From positions 102,595,298 to 102,659,297 of the forward strand of contig OZ022498.1 in NCBI GenBank assembly GCA_963989385.1: a stretch of 64,000 bases of DNA, read 5' to 3'. Position numbers and translations under genes: made by a program. The notes beneath the pieces are model-generated. The model saw only the letters and a list, made by a program, of their open reading frames with translations. It made no database searches and was not told the DNA's origin. Shown one piece after another: positions 1 through 12,600 of the stretch. The stretch is from Ctena decussata (lineage: Eukaryota > Mollusca > Bivalvia > Lucinida > Lucinidae). Each line of letters begins with the position of its first letter. The stretch's first letter is position 1.

Positions 1-537
1 ATTCAAGGTCATATTAACTAAGACTGTTGTTAGATTTGAGCAACCAGGCCCAAAATTTTGAGTCACCATGTTACCATTTTCCTATCAGTTCTAGTAAGCA
101 ATGCATTCCCTGGCAGATATAGGTGATACCATAGCTCCATTACCATAGCAACTGTAAATGTTAGTGTGATAAATTTGACATGGCTGTCAAACACTGCAGC
201 CTAGACACTATAGTAGCTGTAGTGGCTGAGCTATGGCCATTTCATTCCAAATTCTAGGCCCCATTGCTAAAAGCCTTGTTAGCTTAACGAAGTTGTTAGC
301 CATGGATTTCGCAAGTCTTTTATTACTCATAACATCAGGTGTGCTAATACAAATATGCAAAAAGAATGTGAGAAGCAGGTTTTCAGCAAAAAATGGAAGT
401 GTTATTGCATACAGTGCAGTTGAAAAATTTTAATAAAAGTCTTGTTAAGTATCAACATCATTACATTTGAACAACTTTGCTCTGGTCTGCAAGGACTTGG
501 GGCAAGGCCATAAAAACATATGTAGAACCATACATAC
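1..537. other. PTPA intron 9 portion, no recognisable feature
   Basis: AT-rich intron sequence between the exon 9 donor and the left edge. Neither the expected last PTPA exon nor a clear repeat boundary was found here. Confidence 0.6.
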
Positions 538-645
538 CTCTGCTTTATACATTTTAACTAAGCCTGAATTCACTTTCTCCCATTTAGGAACCCCACTAAT
601 ATTCCATAACTGGTTGGAATGTTCTGCAAAAGGCCCAGTTTTCAC
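538..645 (-). CDS. PTPA: PTPA coding exon 9 (penultimate)
   Basis: 36 codons in phase 0, beginning [20 protein letters not shown] and ending [12 protein letters not shown] before the donor GAG|GTATGT. The first codon is GTG (Val), directly after the acceptor TTCAAG; it is not a translation start. The family continues with a short C-terminal exon (typically VLxKFPVIQHFxFG), which is not in the window. Confidence 0.95.
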
Positions 646-3600
646 CTTGAATTAGAAATTGAAATTAGACATTGCCACTATGAGTATGGGACATCTCACC
701 TGACTGTCAATCACATAAATAGCTTCAATCGAAAATTCTTTCTGGACCCTGATGATGATGTGGGTTCAAACATACACACAAATACTAGCTGATGATAATT
801 ACTCTTCCTATACTTTCAGTTGTGTTTCTATGCTTCAGCTTGTTCGGTTTTTAGCTCGCCTGAACGAAAGTTCAGGAAGAGCTATTGTTGTCACCACGGC
901 GTCGGTGTCCGTGTCGGCGTTCGGATTGGATGTTTTGGTTAAAGTTTTTTTAAAGACCTATATCTCCTTAACCCATGGATGGATTCTTTTGATACTTGTA
1001 CTGTAGTTAGATATTGGTCTAAGGTTTAACAGGGTACCACCCCACTCCGTGACCTTGATGTCAAGGTCATGGACTCAGAAAATTTGTATTTTTTTTTGAC
1101 TGGATGTTTTGGTTTAAGTTTTATAAAGCCCAATATCTCCTTAACCCATGGATGGATTTCTTTGATACTTGCACTAAAGTTAGATATTGGTCTAAAGTTT
1201 TCAAAGGTACTACCCCCACCCCCCTCTGTGACCTTGATGTCAAGGTCATGGACTTAGAATATTGTCTTTTTATTGATTGGATGTTTTGGTTAAAGTTTTT
1301 TAAAGACACATATCTCCTGAACCCATAGATGAATTCTTTTTATATTTGCACTGTAGTTAGATCTACAGAGTACTACCCCAACCCCGCTCAGTGATCTTGA
1401 TGTCAAGGTCAGGGACTAGGGAATTTTTTGTCTTTTTTAAAGTTTTGTAATTGCATACTGATTCATAATGCTTTGCAGAGATTTAGTTTATACTTGAACT
1501 GGTGTTAGACTCTTTTTGGAGTTTTTACAAAACACCTTATACTTACCCCACTGGATGACCTTGAAGTCAAGGTCATCGACTTAGAATTTTGTCTTAAAGA
1601 TTTTGGTTAAAGTTTTATATTTATGAAGACATAATTTCACAGTGCCACGATGATGGACTCAGTTGATACTAAATCTTGCACTGATGTTAGATAATGGTTC
1701 AGGGTTTTGATACATCCTAGTAGCCCCCCCCCCAACCCCCCCTCCCCCCTCCCCCTTCCCCCCTACCCGTCAGTTTTTTTACCTCAAGCTCATGGACTTT
1801 GAAATTTCATTTCATTTTCTTTTTATTTTAATTTTATTTTTAAGACTTATTTCTGAGATAGCTTTTGTTTATAAATGTGTTTTCATTATGGACATGCTTG
1901 CCAGAAGTTTTATGCATACCAGTCCACATAGCCCCCCCCCCTCCACCCACCCCCCTCCCCGTCAGTTTTTTTTACCTCAAGCTTGTGGACTTTGAAATTT
2001 CATTTCATTTTTTTTATTTTAATTTTATTTTAAGACTTTTTTCTGAGATAGCTTTTGTTTATAAATGTGTTTTCATTATGGACATGCTTGCCTGAAGTTT
2101 TATGCATAGCAGTCCACACCACCATAGCAGCTGTGTGATGGGGAAGCACCAATTCAGGCGAGCTATGCTGTCAGGCGACAGCTCTTGTTAACCGAACAAG
2201 CTGAAACATAGAAACGCATACTTTGGTACTTTATGACCTGACAAGTCTCAAAGTAGCTGGTGTCTTCCCTGCTTGCAAATACAAATGATTTTACTGGCAT
2301 AAAATCAAACAAATGCATTGTCAATATAACTGAGCTGCGACATGACAAAACCAACAAAGTGGCATGTGCACCAGCAAAGATTCAGATCAGACTTGGCATC
2401 TGCCCCGTCTGATCAGAGTCTTCACTGTCTGCATGCAGCTAGCTTAGACCCTTAGCTACCCTTAAAGCACAAAGTGAAGACTCTGATCAGCTGGGTGGAT
2501 GCACAGGCTAATCTGAGTCTTCACTAGGTGCACATGCCACTTTTGTTGGTTTTATCGTGTTGCGTCTCATATATGCATGTTTGCACCAACAATCTATGGA
2601 TTCTGAGAATATACAAAATACATGTAATTATAAATGTTTTCAAGGTACACGGATGGCCCCACCTCATACGTTGTCAGAAGACTGCAAATGTAAAATTATG
2701 TCTTTGACCTAAACAGAGTAATATGCAGTGTCAAATTTAGTTATTATTCCAAGAACGTTGCAAATATATAGCATTCAAGATGTAAGGCAAAATCAAGAAA
2801 CCAGGACATATAGGTCAAAGAAGCCTATAACATAGTATGTGGTCATTCACAATGACAGACTGAACTGTTATCAAACATATGAAGGTGTGTATATTTTCAA
2901 CATTGCTTAAGACTTACTGAAAACTCCCAACACAGTCATAAAAAAGTTCATTACTAACATGAAATATAGGTCAAAATGACCTACAAATAGTATGAAGCCA
3001 TCCTCAGTATCAGAATGGCCTATTACCCCACTATCTGGATGCTGAAGGTTTTTCATAACATTCTGGCAATATGATAGTGAACCACTGTATCTTGGGGACA
3101 GCCTTATGCAAGGAATGGCCAAATCTTCCCCTTTTGCTGCATTCTAATTTTCCCTAATTCAAATACATGTAGGTATGCATTTACAACTAGAGTTTTTTGG
3201 TCATGGGCTGGCAGGATTAAAAAATCCATGACCTAGACTGAAGCCTAGCACTCTAACCACCTGACCATCATACCTTGCTAAAGTAAAACTCTATCTTCCA
3301 CTATATCTTACCTGATTAATAAATCTAATACATCCTAAAAACATATAATCTTTGGCAAAGTGTTCAAATATATCAGGCTTGACAAATGACTTGGGCTGTA
3401 TTCTTGGATGACCTGAACAGAAAGATATGAAAGGAAAGTGGATTAATTCAGAGCTCCAGATAAGATGGGGTTTTGAGGATAATTCAAAGCTAATTTTTCT
3501 TATTTCTAAATGAAAATATACCTTGTGACCCCTCATCAGAACCGTCTCGGTGAGACGGTTCTAATGAGGGGTCACAGTGTATGTTTATATGGGAAAACAT

Positions 3601-6600
3601 GGCAAATTATCCCTAAAATTATCCGTTACCCCTACTTATCTGGACCCCTAATTGTGGTAACAATTTAACCCTTCTTTTTACACTTTATCTCAAAAAAAAA
3701 AAAAACAATCAGATTTTTTTTGTCAGATATTTTTTTCCTGAAAATACTTGGTGAAACTGCAAATAAAGTGGATCCCCATCAGACTGCTCCTTGAGACTGC
3801 ACCTTAAGGAGCAGTCTGATCAGGGTCTTCACTAATTCCTAGGAATTTTATATAGTCAAAACTTTATGCTTTAATTTTAGAATATCTACCATACCATCAT
3901 TCAAGAATATATAAGCTGTGACATGACAAAAACCAACAAAGTAGCTTATAAGCCCAGTGAGGACTCAGATCAGCCTGGGCATCTGCCCAGTCTTCACTGT
4001 CCACATGCAGCTAGCTAACACCTTTAGCTATCCTGTAAGCACACAACAAAGGCTCTAATCTGACTGGGCCGATGCCCTTACTGATCTGAGTATTCGCTCG
4101 GTGCAAATACCACTTTGTAAGTTTTGTCACCTCTTGGCTCATATATCAAAGCTGAAGATAATACAAGTAAATTCAGTGAATTTATATCCCCCACCGAAGA
4201 GGCCCTGATATGTTGTTTATGTATAAGTTTCATAGAATTCTATTCATTGACGACTTCTATTTTTCTATTCTATCCCATAACCTTACTAGGCCGTTGGGGC
4301 ACCACAGCTGACTTCGAAACAATCCCTTTCCACCTTGTCCTGTCTTCTGCTGCCCTAGTTGAGCTGGCAAAACCCATTCCTGTCCACTCCTTGATATTGT
4401 CAATTTGTCAATTATAAATTGATTCAAGGGCAATAACTCTTGCACAACTGATACCATTCAGATAAAACTTTATGTGCATAACAGCATTATGGTCATACAT
4501 ACCTGGCTTAAGTTTCATGAAGTTTCGGTAATTGGTTACTTAGTTATGGCTCATTTTATTGATTTAAAAGCAATTTAAGAGCAGTAACTCATATACTACC
4601 AAAGCCATACTGATGAAACTTTATGTGCATAACAGCATTATGGTCATACATACTTAATTAAAGTTTCATGCAGTTTCGGTAATTGGTTACTTAGTTATGG
4701 CTCATTTTATTGATTTTAAGTCAATTCAAGGGCAATCACTTTATGTGCATGACCATGTTATGGTGATATATATTTAGTTTTAAGTCAATTCAAGGGCAAT
4801 AACCCATGCATTACTGAAGCCAGCCTGATGAAACTTTATGTGCATGACCATGTTGTGGTGATATATATTTGAGCCGTTCTCTGTGAAAACCGGGCTTAAT
4901 GACATTACGTAATAATTACGTTGTGAACGGGTGAAAAACATCAAAATTAATGATTTTTCGGACCTCTATTTATTTCCATGAAAATACCTTAGATGTTGAG
5001 ATATAACAGAAAGCCCATGAATTCAGACAAAGTTAAGTCATAAATATGAAATATGTTGCCATGACAGCGCTTATTCCACGGTAACCCCAAAGCCTTGAAA
5101 ACAGATGGTATACCATCATAAAGACATATCATTTGAACAAGGATATTAAGTCATGCAAATTGTCATATGTGTACTATAATATACACATTGAAAATGAGCA
5201 AAGACACTTTTTATCTGAGTTATTTTGTGTAACAAGCACAGAAAGCGCGTTCAAACAAACGTTGTGACGTTGATGTCAAAACATTCGTGCATGATGTTAA
5301 TAACGTCACATAAAGAAATTGTAAGATTCTAAAGTCTATATCTCAATAATAAATAATGGTAACCATCTCAAATTTTCAGGACGTTTAGAAAAGTTAAAAC
5401 TTTTCAGTGGAGCAGTTACTTAATTTTTAGTTCTTATGTCATTAAGCCCGGTTTTCACAGAGACTGGCTCATTTAGTTTAAGTTTCATGAAGTTTCGATA
5501 ATTGGTTACATAGTTATGACTCATTCTATTGATTTTAAGTCAATTCAAGGGCAATAACCAATGCTTTACTGAAGCCAGCCTGATGAAACTTTACGTGCAT
5601 GAACATGTTATGGTGATATATATTTAGTTTAAGTTTCATGAAATTCCGTTTAGTGGTTACATAGTTATGGCTCATTCTATTGATTTTAAGTCAATTCAAA
5701 GGCAATAACTCATGCATTACTGAAGCCAGTCTGATGAAACTTCACGTGCATCAGCAGTTTATGGTGATACATATTCATTCTAAGTTTCATGAAATTCCGT
5801 TTAGTGGTTACATAGTTATGGCTAATTTTATTAATTTTAAGTCAATTCAAGGGCAATAACTCATACATTACTGAAGCCAGTCTGATGAAACTTCACGTGC
5901 ATCAGTGGTTTATGGTGATTCATATTCATTCTAAGTTTAGTGAAATTCCTTCTAGTGGTTACATAGTTATGGCTCCGGACGGACAGACGGACGGACGGAA
6001 GGATGGACGGACATGGAGAAAACTATATCCCTCCGCCTTCGGCAGGGGATAATAGAATTTAAAGACAGTTAATTCTTGACAAAATTACTTAATTTGGATT
6101 AGTTATTCTCTACTGTTGTTTTTTTTAAATAATAAAACCTATCTTGGGGCTCTTCATTTGAACTAACTCAGAAAGTCTTTTATAAAGCATACAAGTATTG
6201 TGATGTCTGATCAGAGTTTGGTCAGAGCATGAATAGGTCCCTTGACAGAAACTGGACACTGCTTTCCCAATCCAGCGGTTTTAAAATTCCATGTCAAAGG
6301 TATTGCTATAGAGATATCATAAGCCAAATACTAAAAAGAATCACAGATGTGAGCAATTAAAATTTATTAAATGCAAAACTTGACAAACAAGACCTGTCAC
6401 AGGGACAGGATAGCTCGCCTGACAGCGCCTTGCCCATCACATAAAAAACTTTAACGTAAAAGTTTAACATTTTGCTAACCCCGTTGCCGCCGCCAATGTT
6501 GACGCCATCGCTGACGCCAGGGGTAGTGCAATAGCTCTTCCTGAACTTCGTTCAGGCAAGCTAACAAACTGAGGGATTGATAAAAGGACATAAACTATGT

Positions 6601-9600
6601 ACTCTAACATACTTTGTATGCCAGGGTTTTAGGCCATTCATAGTTTCAACAAGAATTCCGCGGAATGCTATGTCCCACCTGAATTGCATTTCCACAGTAG
6701 CAGAAACCATGTTGAGAAGAATTGAGAAAAAAAAAAGAAAACAAAATAGTTTCTGGCATTATTCTGACACAAATTTTGTCAAAACCCTACCAATGGTTCT
6801 TAAGGTACTGCCATTTTCATAATTGTGCTATTTTTAGTAACAGTGGATGGCAGCCATCTTGGATGGCCAATTTGCCAAACACCAAAATAGCTCTATGCAA
6901 GGATCATTCTGACACAAAATTGGTCCAAATCCATTCAGGGGTTCCTAAAATATAGTCATTTTCATGTTTTTGCTATTTTTAGTAACGACAGTGGCGGCCA
7001 TCTTGGATGATACATTCCCATAAATGTGAAAAAAAGAGAGAAAAACTCCTTTCAAGAATCATTCTGATTAAATCTGAGCAAATCCGCTCAGTGTTTAACG
7101 ATTTATTTGCACTCAAGCAAAATTGAGACTCGTAAACCAAAAATAGGTCACTGTGACCTAATTCTGCTACAGATTTTTATTTACAAAAGAAGGTCCAATT
7201 GAAGTTCCATGCAAAGTTTCAGCAAAATATACCTAGTGGTTCAAGAGAAAATGTTAATTATGTTGTTTTGCTATTTTTAGTAACAGGCGGCCATCTTGAA
7301 TTCTCGACCAGGCTGAATTTCTGTAATCTGTAGCCCTGTAGTCTGATCATGCTCCATATGAAATTTGAGAACCATGGCTGCAGTGGTTTTGGAGAAATTA
7401 ACTGTACAAATCTTCAACGCCAGGGTTGACGTAAATGTGAACGGACTGACGGACGGACGGACGGAATGACGGACGGAAAACCGGACGCCTATATCGCACC
7501 TTGCTAAAGCAGGTGCGACAAAAACCATGCCCACTTTAAACAGGTATACATCCGTCTATTAACTGTAAGGTAAAAGCAGAGACTTATGTGCAGGGGGGTA
7601 ATACCAATTTGCCTACCTGTGGTCTCGACCGAGTCAGTCAATTGCCATACATGCAAAAGTGGCTGTTGACCGAGACAACTGACAGCAGTATCAGCTCGGT
7701 CGACAGCCATTAACAATAGTACCGTGTACCTTTATTGGTAATGTTTACGATCGTATTCTCGGTCAAAAGCCACTTTGTATAGTACAGACTCGGTCTAAAG
7801 CACAGGCAGCCAAACTGGGATTACCCCTGTGATGTGGGACATTGAGCATATGCAATTTTGTTTGTGAGACATACTTAGTGGTTGTTACATTTGCCAGTTT
7901 TTCATAATCAGATGAAGGGATGGATGACTAGTAATTTTACGTCCTTTTCAACAATAATTCATTCAAATCAGGATGATGAGTGGGTGATAATGAAAGGCTA
8001 TGTGCAGAGGAACTTCATTTACAGTTAGAAAGATTTACGCAGGCAGGATTTGAATCTGAAAAAGCTAGGTCAGCAGGTCATGGCTTAACCCACAGAGCTA
8101 CCAAGGCTCCTCTGTCATGTGACTTTTGAGTGATATTCTGGGCATGGCTTGGCACTATGTATTGTGCAGCCTCTGCTATGGTTACACACTACAAACATTT
8201 GTCCAAATCAACATTTTCTCAAGATCCTGTTTGGACAGTACATATGTATACTAGGTCAAAAAAGTTCCTATACATGAAATTTCTTCTGTTGCTATGGCAA
8301 TTGCAGAAATTAAGAACATATATAGTTTACTAATTTCAAAGGAGTATCCATTTGCTTATTGAACAAATTTATTTGTTTTGGTTTCCTAGGACTACACATG
8401 CTACAAACGTCGTTTGAATATGCAAGGGGTAATTTTTCATTTTCACAGAGTAACATCATTAAAACTGCTCAAGGTCACAGTTTTTAAAATTGGTTTGTGA
8501 ATAATGATTTCCAAGAGTCTGCGCTCAATACACAAGAGCAAGGCCTTCGGTAAGGCTACTTGCCAAAGAAATCAAAATTTGACCCGCTTCTGATACGAGA
8601 ATTTGAACTACAAGTCAGGGTACTGTGATTCCTTTAAAGACTGTTTAAATGCCACTTTCAGTGGGATTTCCTTAGGAAATCGAAATCGTAATGGCTAGCG
8701 GGTGTGTAACAATTCTTCCAATTTTATCATTATGCCATGAAAACAATGACATAACAAAAATGTTTATGAAGAAACTTTGAAAAAAGACCGACAGGTACAG
8801 TAATAATGACGCCTTGAAAATCGCTATATTTTTAATTAAAAGGGAGATAATCTGAAAATTTGAAGAATTTAAACTTCGCCTGTAAAGCCTGAGTACAAGA
8901 CATTAAACAATTTAAGTGTTTTTCGAACTTCCTGCATTATGGACTTTTCTGCGCAATACAAAATTTATTCCTGCGCATGCGCAGAAATGAGGTACATTCA
9001 AATTGACTCCAATCAAATAATGCTAGATAACTCTAATGTGGAAATGTAAGGGTTGACAATTTTCTGAGCAATTTGTTCTTTTGCGTCTCCCCAAACCTAC
9101 ATGAGCCTCAATTAATTCCAATATGCACTCGGTTCCTTGAAAATATGGCCGATAGTTTGGTATCGTTACTTTTTTGACCGAGTATATATGCTTGATTTTG
9201 ATTCCAAAGAGAAAAGTTATATGATTTACCTATTAATTGTGAACTACCCCATATAAATGGTATAAACTGGTGGTCATCTAGACTCCAGACACCTTGACTG
9301 CCTGCTGGTTCCATTCTGTAAGCCAGCTGTAGATGTCGAACCAAATGTAAATATCTGAAATAATGTAACATGATCATGTATAATTGAACTATTTGAAAAT
9401 GAATTATAGGTTTGGGAAAATCACACTTTTCCAGTGTAAGAATTTCAGGTAGCATCTCACCTATAATACGAGAGGAGCATTGAATACAATCTATGACATG
9501 CTCCTCTCAATTATAAGTGAGATGACATCATAGATCTGTTACTATAGCAACTATGGAATTACCAACTATTGTAGCCGGGCCGGGTAGCCCAATTGGTAGG

Positions 9601-12600
9601 GCACCTGACTCATAAGTCAGAGGTCCTGGGTTCGAATCCCGGTCTGGCCACATACTTTCGTTTCTCCTTCCGCTGATTCAAGAAGGGCAGTTGTCAGTTA
9701 CTGGCGAAAGTATGTGCACTTAGTACTGGTTAACCGCTTAGAAGGTCTAAGCCTGCCCAGGAATAGTGTGGTTAGGTTAACTGACCGTCCCGACATGACC
9801 TTAGTTGTTTACCGTGGATGTTAAGCATCAAATCAACCAACCAACCAACCAACTATTGTGCTTAATACTTTGACAGAATGATGTCTCAATGACATCAATA
9901 TAAGCTCATGGTTGCTATGGCAATAGAAATGAAATATCATTGGTTCTGGAGAATGGCAAACAATGTATGACATGCTCCGTCAAATTTTCAATGACATTAC
10001 AAACTGAAATTCTTTCAATAGAACAATTATTCTCACGTCATTTAATTCTTTTTATATATATAATGGATATTTTGTCCGTAAGCTTTAGACTACACATCAC
10101 AGGCAAACATCTGACAACAAGTAAAGTATACACCAAATTCAATCATTTGAGAAAAAAATTTTTTGGTGAAAGTTTCAGTTTTGCCCATGTCTACATGTAT
10201 CTAAATATTTCAGTTTGTCAGTGTTTCAATAGCATGTGAGCTCATTTTCAGCAAAAGTCCATAAATTATTTTTATGTCAACAAAAAGATTCTGATCAGAC
10301 TGCACTAATAATCACAGATAGGCTAAGCTACCACTCTTGATGATTTGTGTATCTCGTGATAGTTCTCGGTTTCTTAATCAAAGCATATGTTGTGACCCTC
10401 TATAGAACTCTTTCGCAAGGCATTTTAGCAAGTAGTCACAAACTACACTTCTATCAAACATTGATTAAAACTGTCCCAAATATATTAAACATGCATACTG
10501 ATGATAATTTTGGAATACTTACCCTAATGTACTTAAATATTGGGACAGTGCTCCAGATAAGAGGGGGTAACAGGGATAATTCAGGGATAATTTTGCATAT
10601 TTCTCCATAAGATCATATTTTGTGACCCATCATTAGACCCGTCTCGCCAAGACGGTTCTAATGAGGGGTCACAACATATGTTTTCGTTGAGAAATAAGAA
10701 CAAGAGCTTCCAAGCGGCGCATAATACGCCCGTTTCAGTGTCATAAAGGAGTTACAGAATACACCCGATTGTTTAAAGAAGGATGGGCAGGCAGACAAAC
10801 AGAGAAAAACAACTCTGTAATTAATGACTGCAATGTCACTAAAACATCTAAAATATCATATACTATTAGTTTACCAAAAACCAGCTTCCACGGTGAAGCA
10901 GCTCAGAAGTTGAGAAATGCCAAAGTCAAACAAGGGAGATAATTCATAAGCTTAGTAAACTAAAGTACCATTCTTAATCAGAATGCATTCCCTTTACAAT
11001 ATACACATCACCATAAAGTTTTGTTAAAATATTTCTTATGGTTATGGAGTTACAGAGTAAAACGGAAATCAATGCAAGGGCAGATAATTCAGAAAGTAAG
11101 TAAGCCAGAGTTGTGATTCATGCTTATGATATGCTGCCCTATTATAATAAACATTCCTACAATGTTTCATTAAAATATTTCAAAGGGTTAAGGAGTTATG
11201 GAGTGAATGGGGCTAGCCTTAAAAAAACTAATCAAAGGGAAGTTACTCCAAAATTAAGTAAGGGGGAACAACCATTCTTATATGTGACACACTGTCTTGT
11301 GACCATGCACATTGCTATAAAGTTTCATCAAGATATACCAAATGGTTACACAGTTATTGAATGCACAAGATTAGTATACACAAAAATAGCCTGAAACAGC
11401 TAATCAAGGGGATGCAACTCTAAAACGAAGAAAGGGAGAGCAACCATTGTTATACGCGACACATCCTCAGACCCTCATATACAATGCTATGAAGTTCCAT
11501 CAAGATATCCCAAACGGTTATCTAGTTATGGCGCGCACAAGACCAGTAGGGTAAAAATAATCAAAGGGGCATAACTTCGAAACTAAGAAAGGGGGAGCAA
11601 CCATTACTGTATGCGACACTTTGCCCCATCCTAATATATATGCCTACAAACTTTCAGGAAGATATCTCAAACGGTTACTGAGATATGGTGCGCACAAGAA
11701 TGTTGACGGACGGACGGACAGACAGACAGATGGACGGACAGCGCCATGCCATAATACGTCCATTTTTTCAAAACGGGCGTATAAAAATTATCTTCAAATT
11801 ATCCTCATTACCCCTTCTTATCTGGAGCTCTGTGAGACACCTAAACCCCATTAATTTTCCATTTGGGACAAATGGAAACTTAATAGTTTTTGGTGTCCCA
11901 ATACTTAAGCTCATTCTAGGGTATTAATTCTCAATAGACAAATGATCTTATGACCCTCATTTAATATGTAGCAGTTTCACTGAGAAAGATTGAATGAGAG
12001 GTAACAAAGAATGTTTTCATGGTGAACTGACCTAAATTATCCCAAAATTATCATCAAATATGCATTTATCTGCAAATCTTGGCCACAACACCTTTTCTAC
12101 CAGGGCAGATTGAGTACCTTTCAAAAACTCTGAGAATAAGAGCTGGTGCATCTTCCTCCTTGAGTACACCAAGTTTATACAAACAGCACAGGAATGCCGC
12201 AAATGACAGTTCATGACCTACAAAACAGCATAACTCTGAATAACTATCGATGGCTTTGTTTTAGTGAGAATTTCTATGTTTTGGAAAGTATTTTTTAAGC
12301 ATATTCTAAAATTTGTAGAAAAGTATCTGATGAGTATCTGATGGGTACACAAAATTGAAACAGCATCCGATTCACACTTTGATGCAATGCTGTGACCTTG
12401 CACTGACGTCAATTTAACCTTGTCCCCATTGCATTAACATTGTAATTCACTATTCATGATATTTTGTTCGTCAAATATATTGCCAAATTTTAATTTAGCA
12501 AAAATGAATCTCTAGCAAATTTTAAGTGATCTGTTTTCTACCATGATAATAAAACATCTTGAGAAATCCTTACACCAGATCCTACTTACCGTAACAATCC

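Larger units (their letters stand above)
825..2214. mobile_element. Non-autonomous TIR element with ~175-bp internal tandem repeats (PTPA intron 8)
   Basis: The ends form a 25-bp inverted repeat (825-849 against 2190-2214, 24/25 matching, core TTCAGCTTGTTCGGTT). An inner pair AGCTCGCCTGAA/TTCAGGCGAGCT suggests a second nested boundary. Inside are about four units of roughly 175 bp, each with GATGTTTTGG, CCCATGGATGGATT and a TGACCTTGA..TCAAGGTCA palindrome, followed by two longer C-rich units (from about 1780 and 1970). No coding capacity. The layout resembles molluscan pearl-type elements. Confidence 0.75.
4185..6054. mobile_element. Pearl-like tandem-repeat element with GGAC microsatellite
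   Basis: Starts TATCCCCCACCGAAG and ends CTTCGGCAGGGGATA (imperfect inverted ends), with GAATTTA directly repeated at 4178-4184 and 6055-6061. It contains repeated ~150-bp units (AATTCAAGGGCAATAAC, GAAACTT..ACGTGCAT, AGTTTCATGAA, GGTTACATAGTTATGGCT) ending in a GGACGGAC tract. It is interrupted by a LINE 3' end (4255-4401) and by a TIR element (4871-5470). No ORF. Confidence 0.75.

Noticed and set aside
445..645. An independent small protein starting at 645
   Set aside because: Its first codon is GTG right after a splice acceptor. The segment is PTPA exon 9 and the part below 538 is intron.
7277..7534. 81-85 codon frame with a SVRPSV repeat
   Set aside because: Produced by the GGAC microsatellite and adjoining tandem repeat of a pearl-like element.
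9575..9650. A functional Met-CAT tRNA gene
   Set aside because: The anticodon loop has six bases between the stems and the sequence runs straight into a SINE body and CAAC tail with flanking target duplications. A truncated sibling shares the body.
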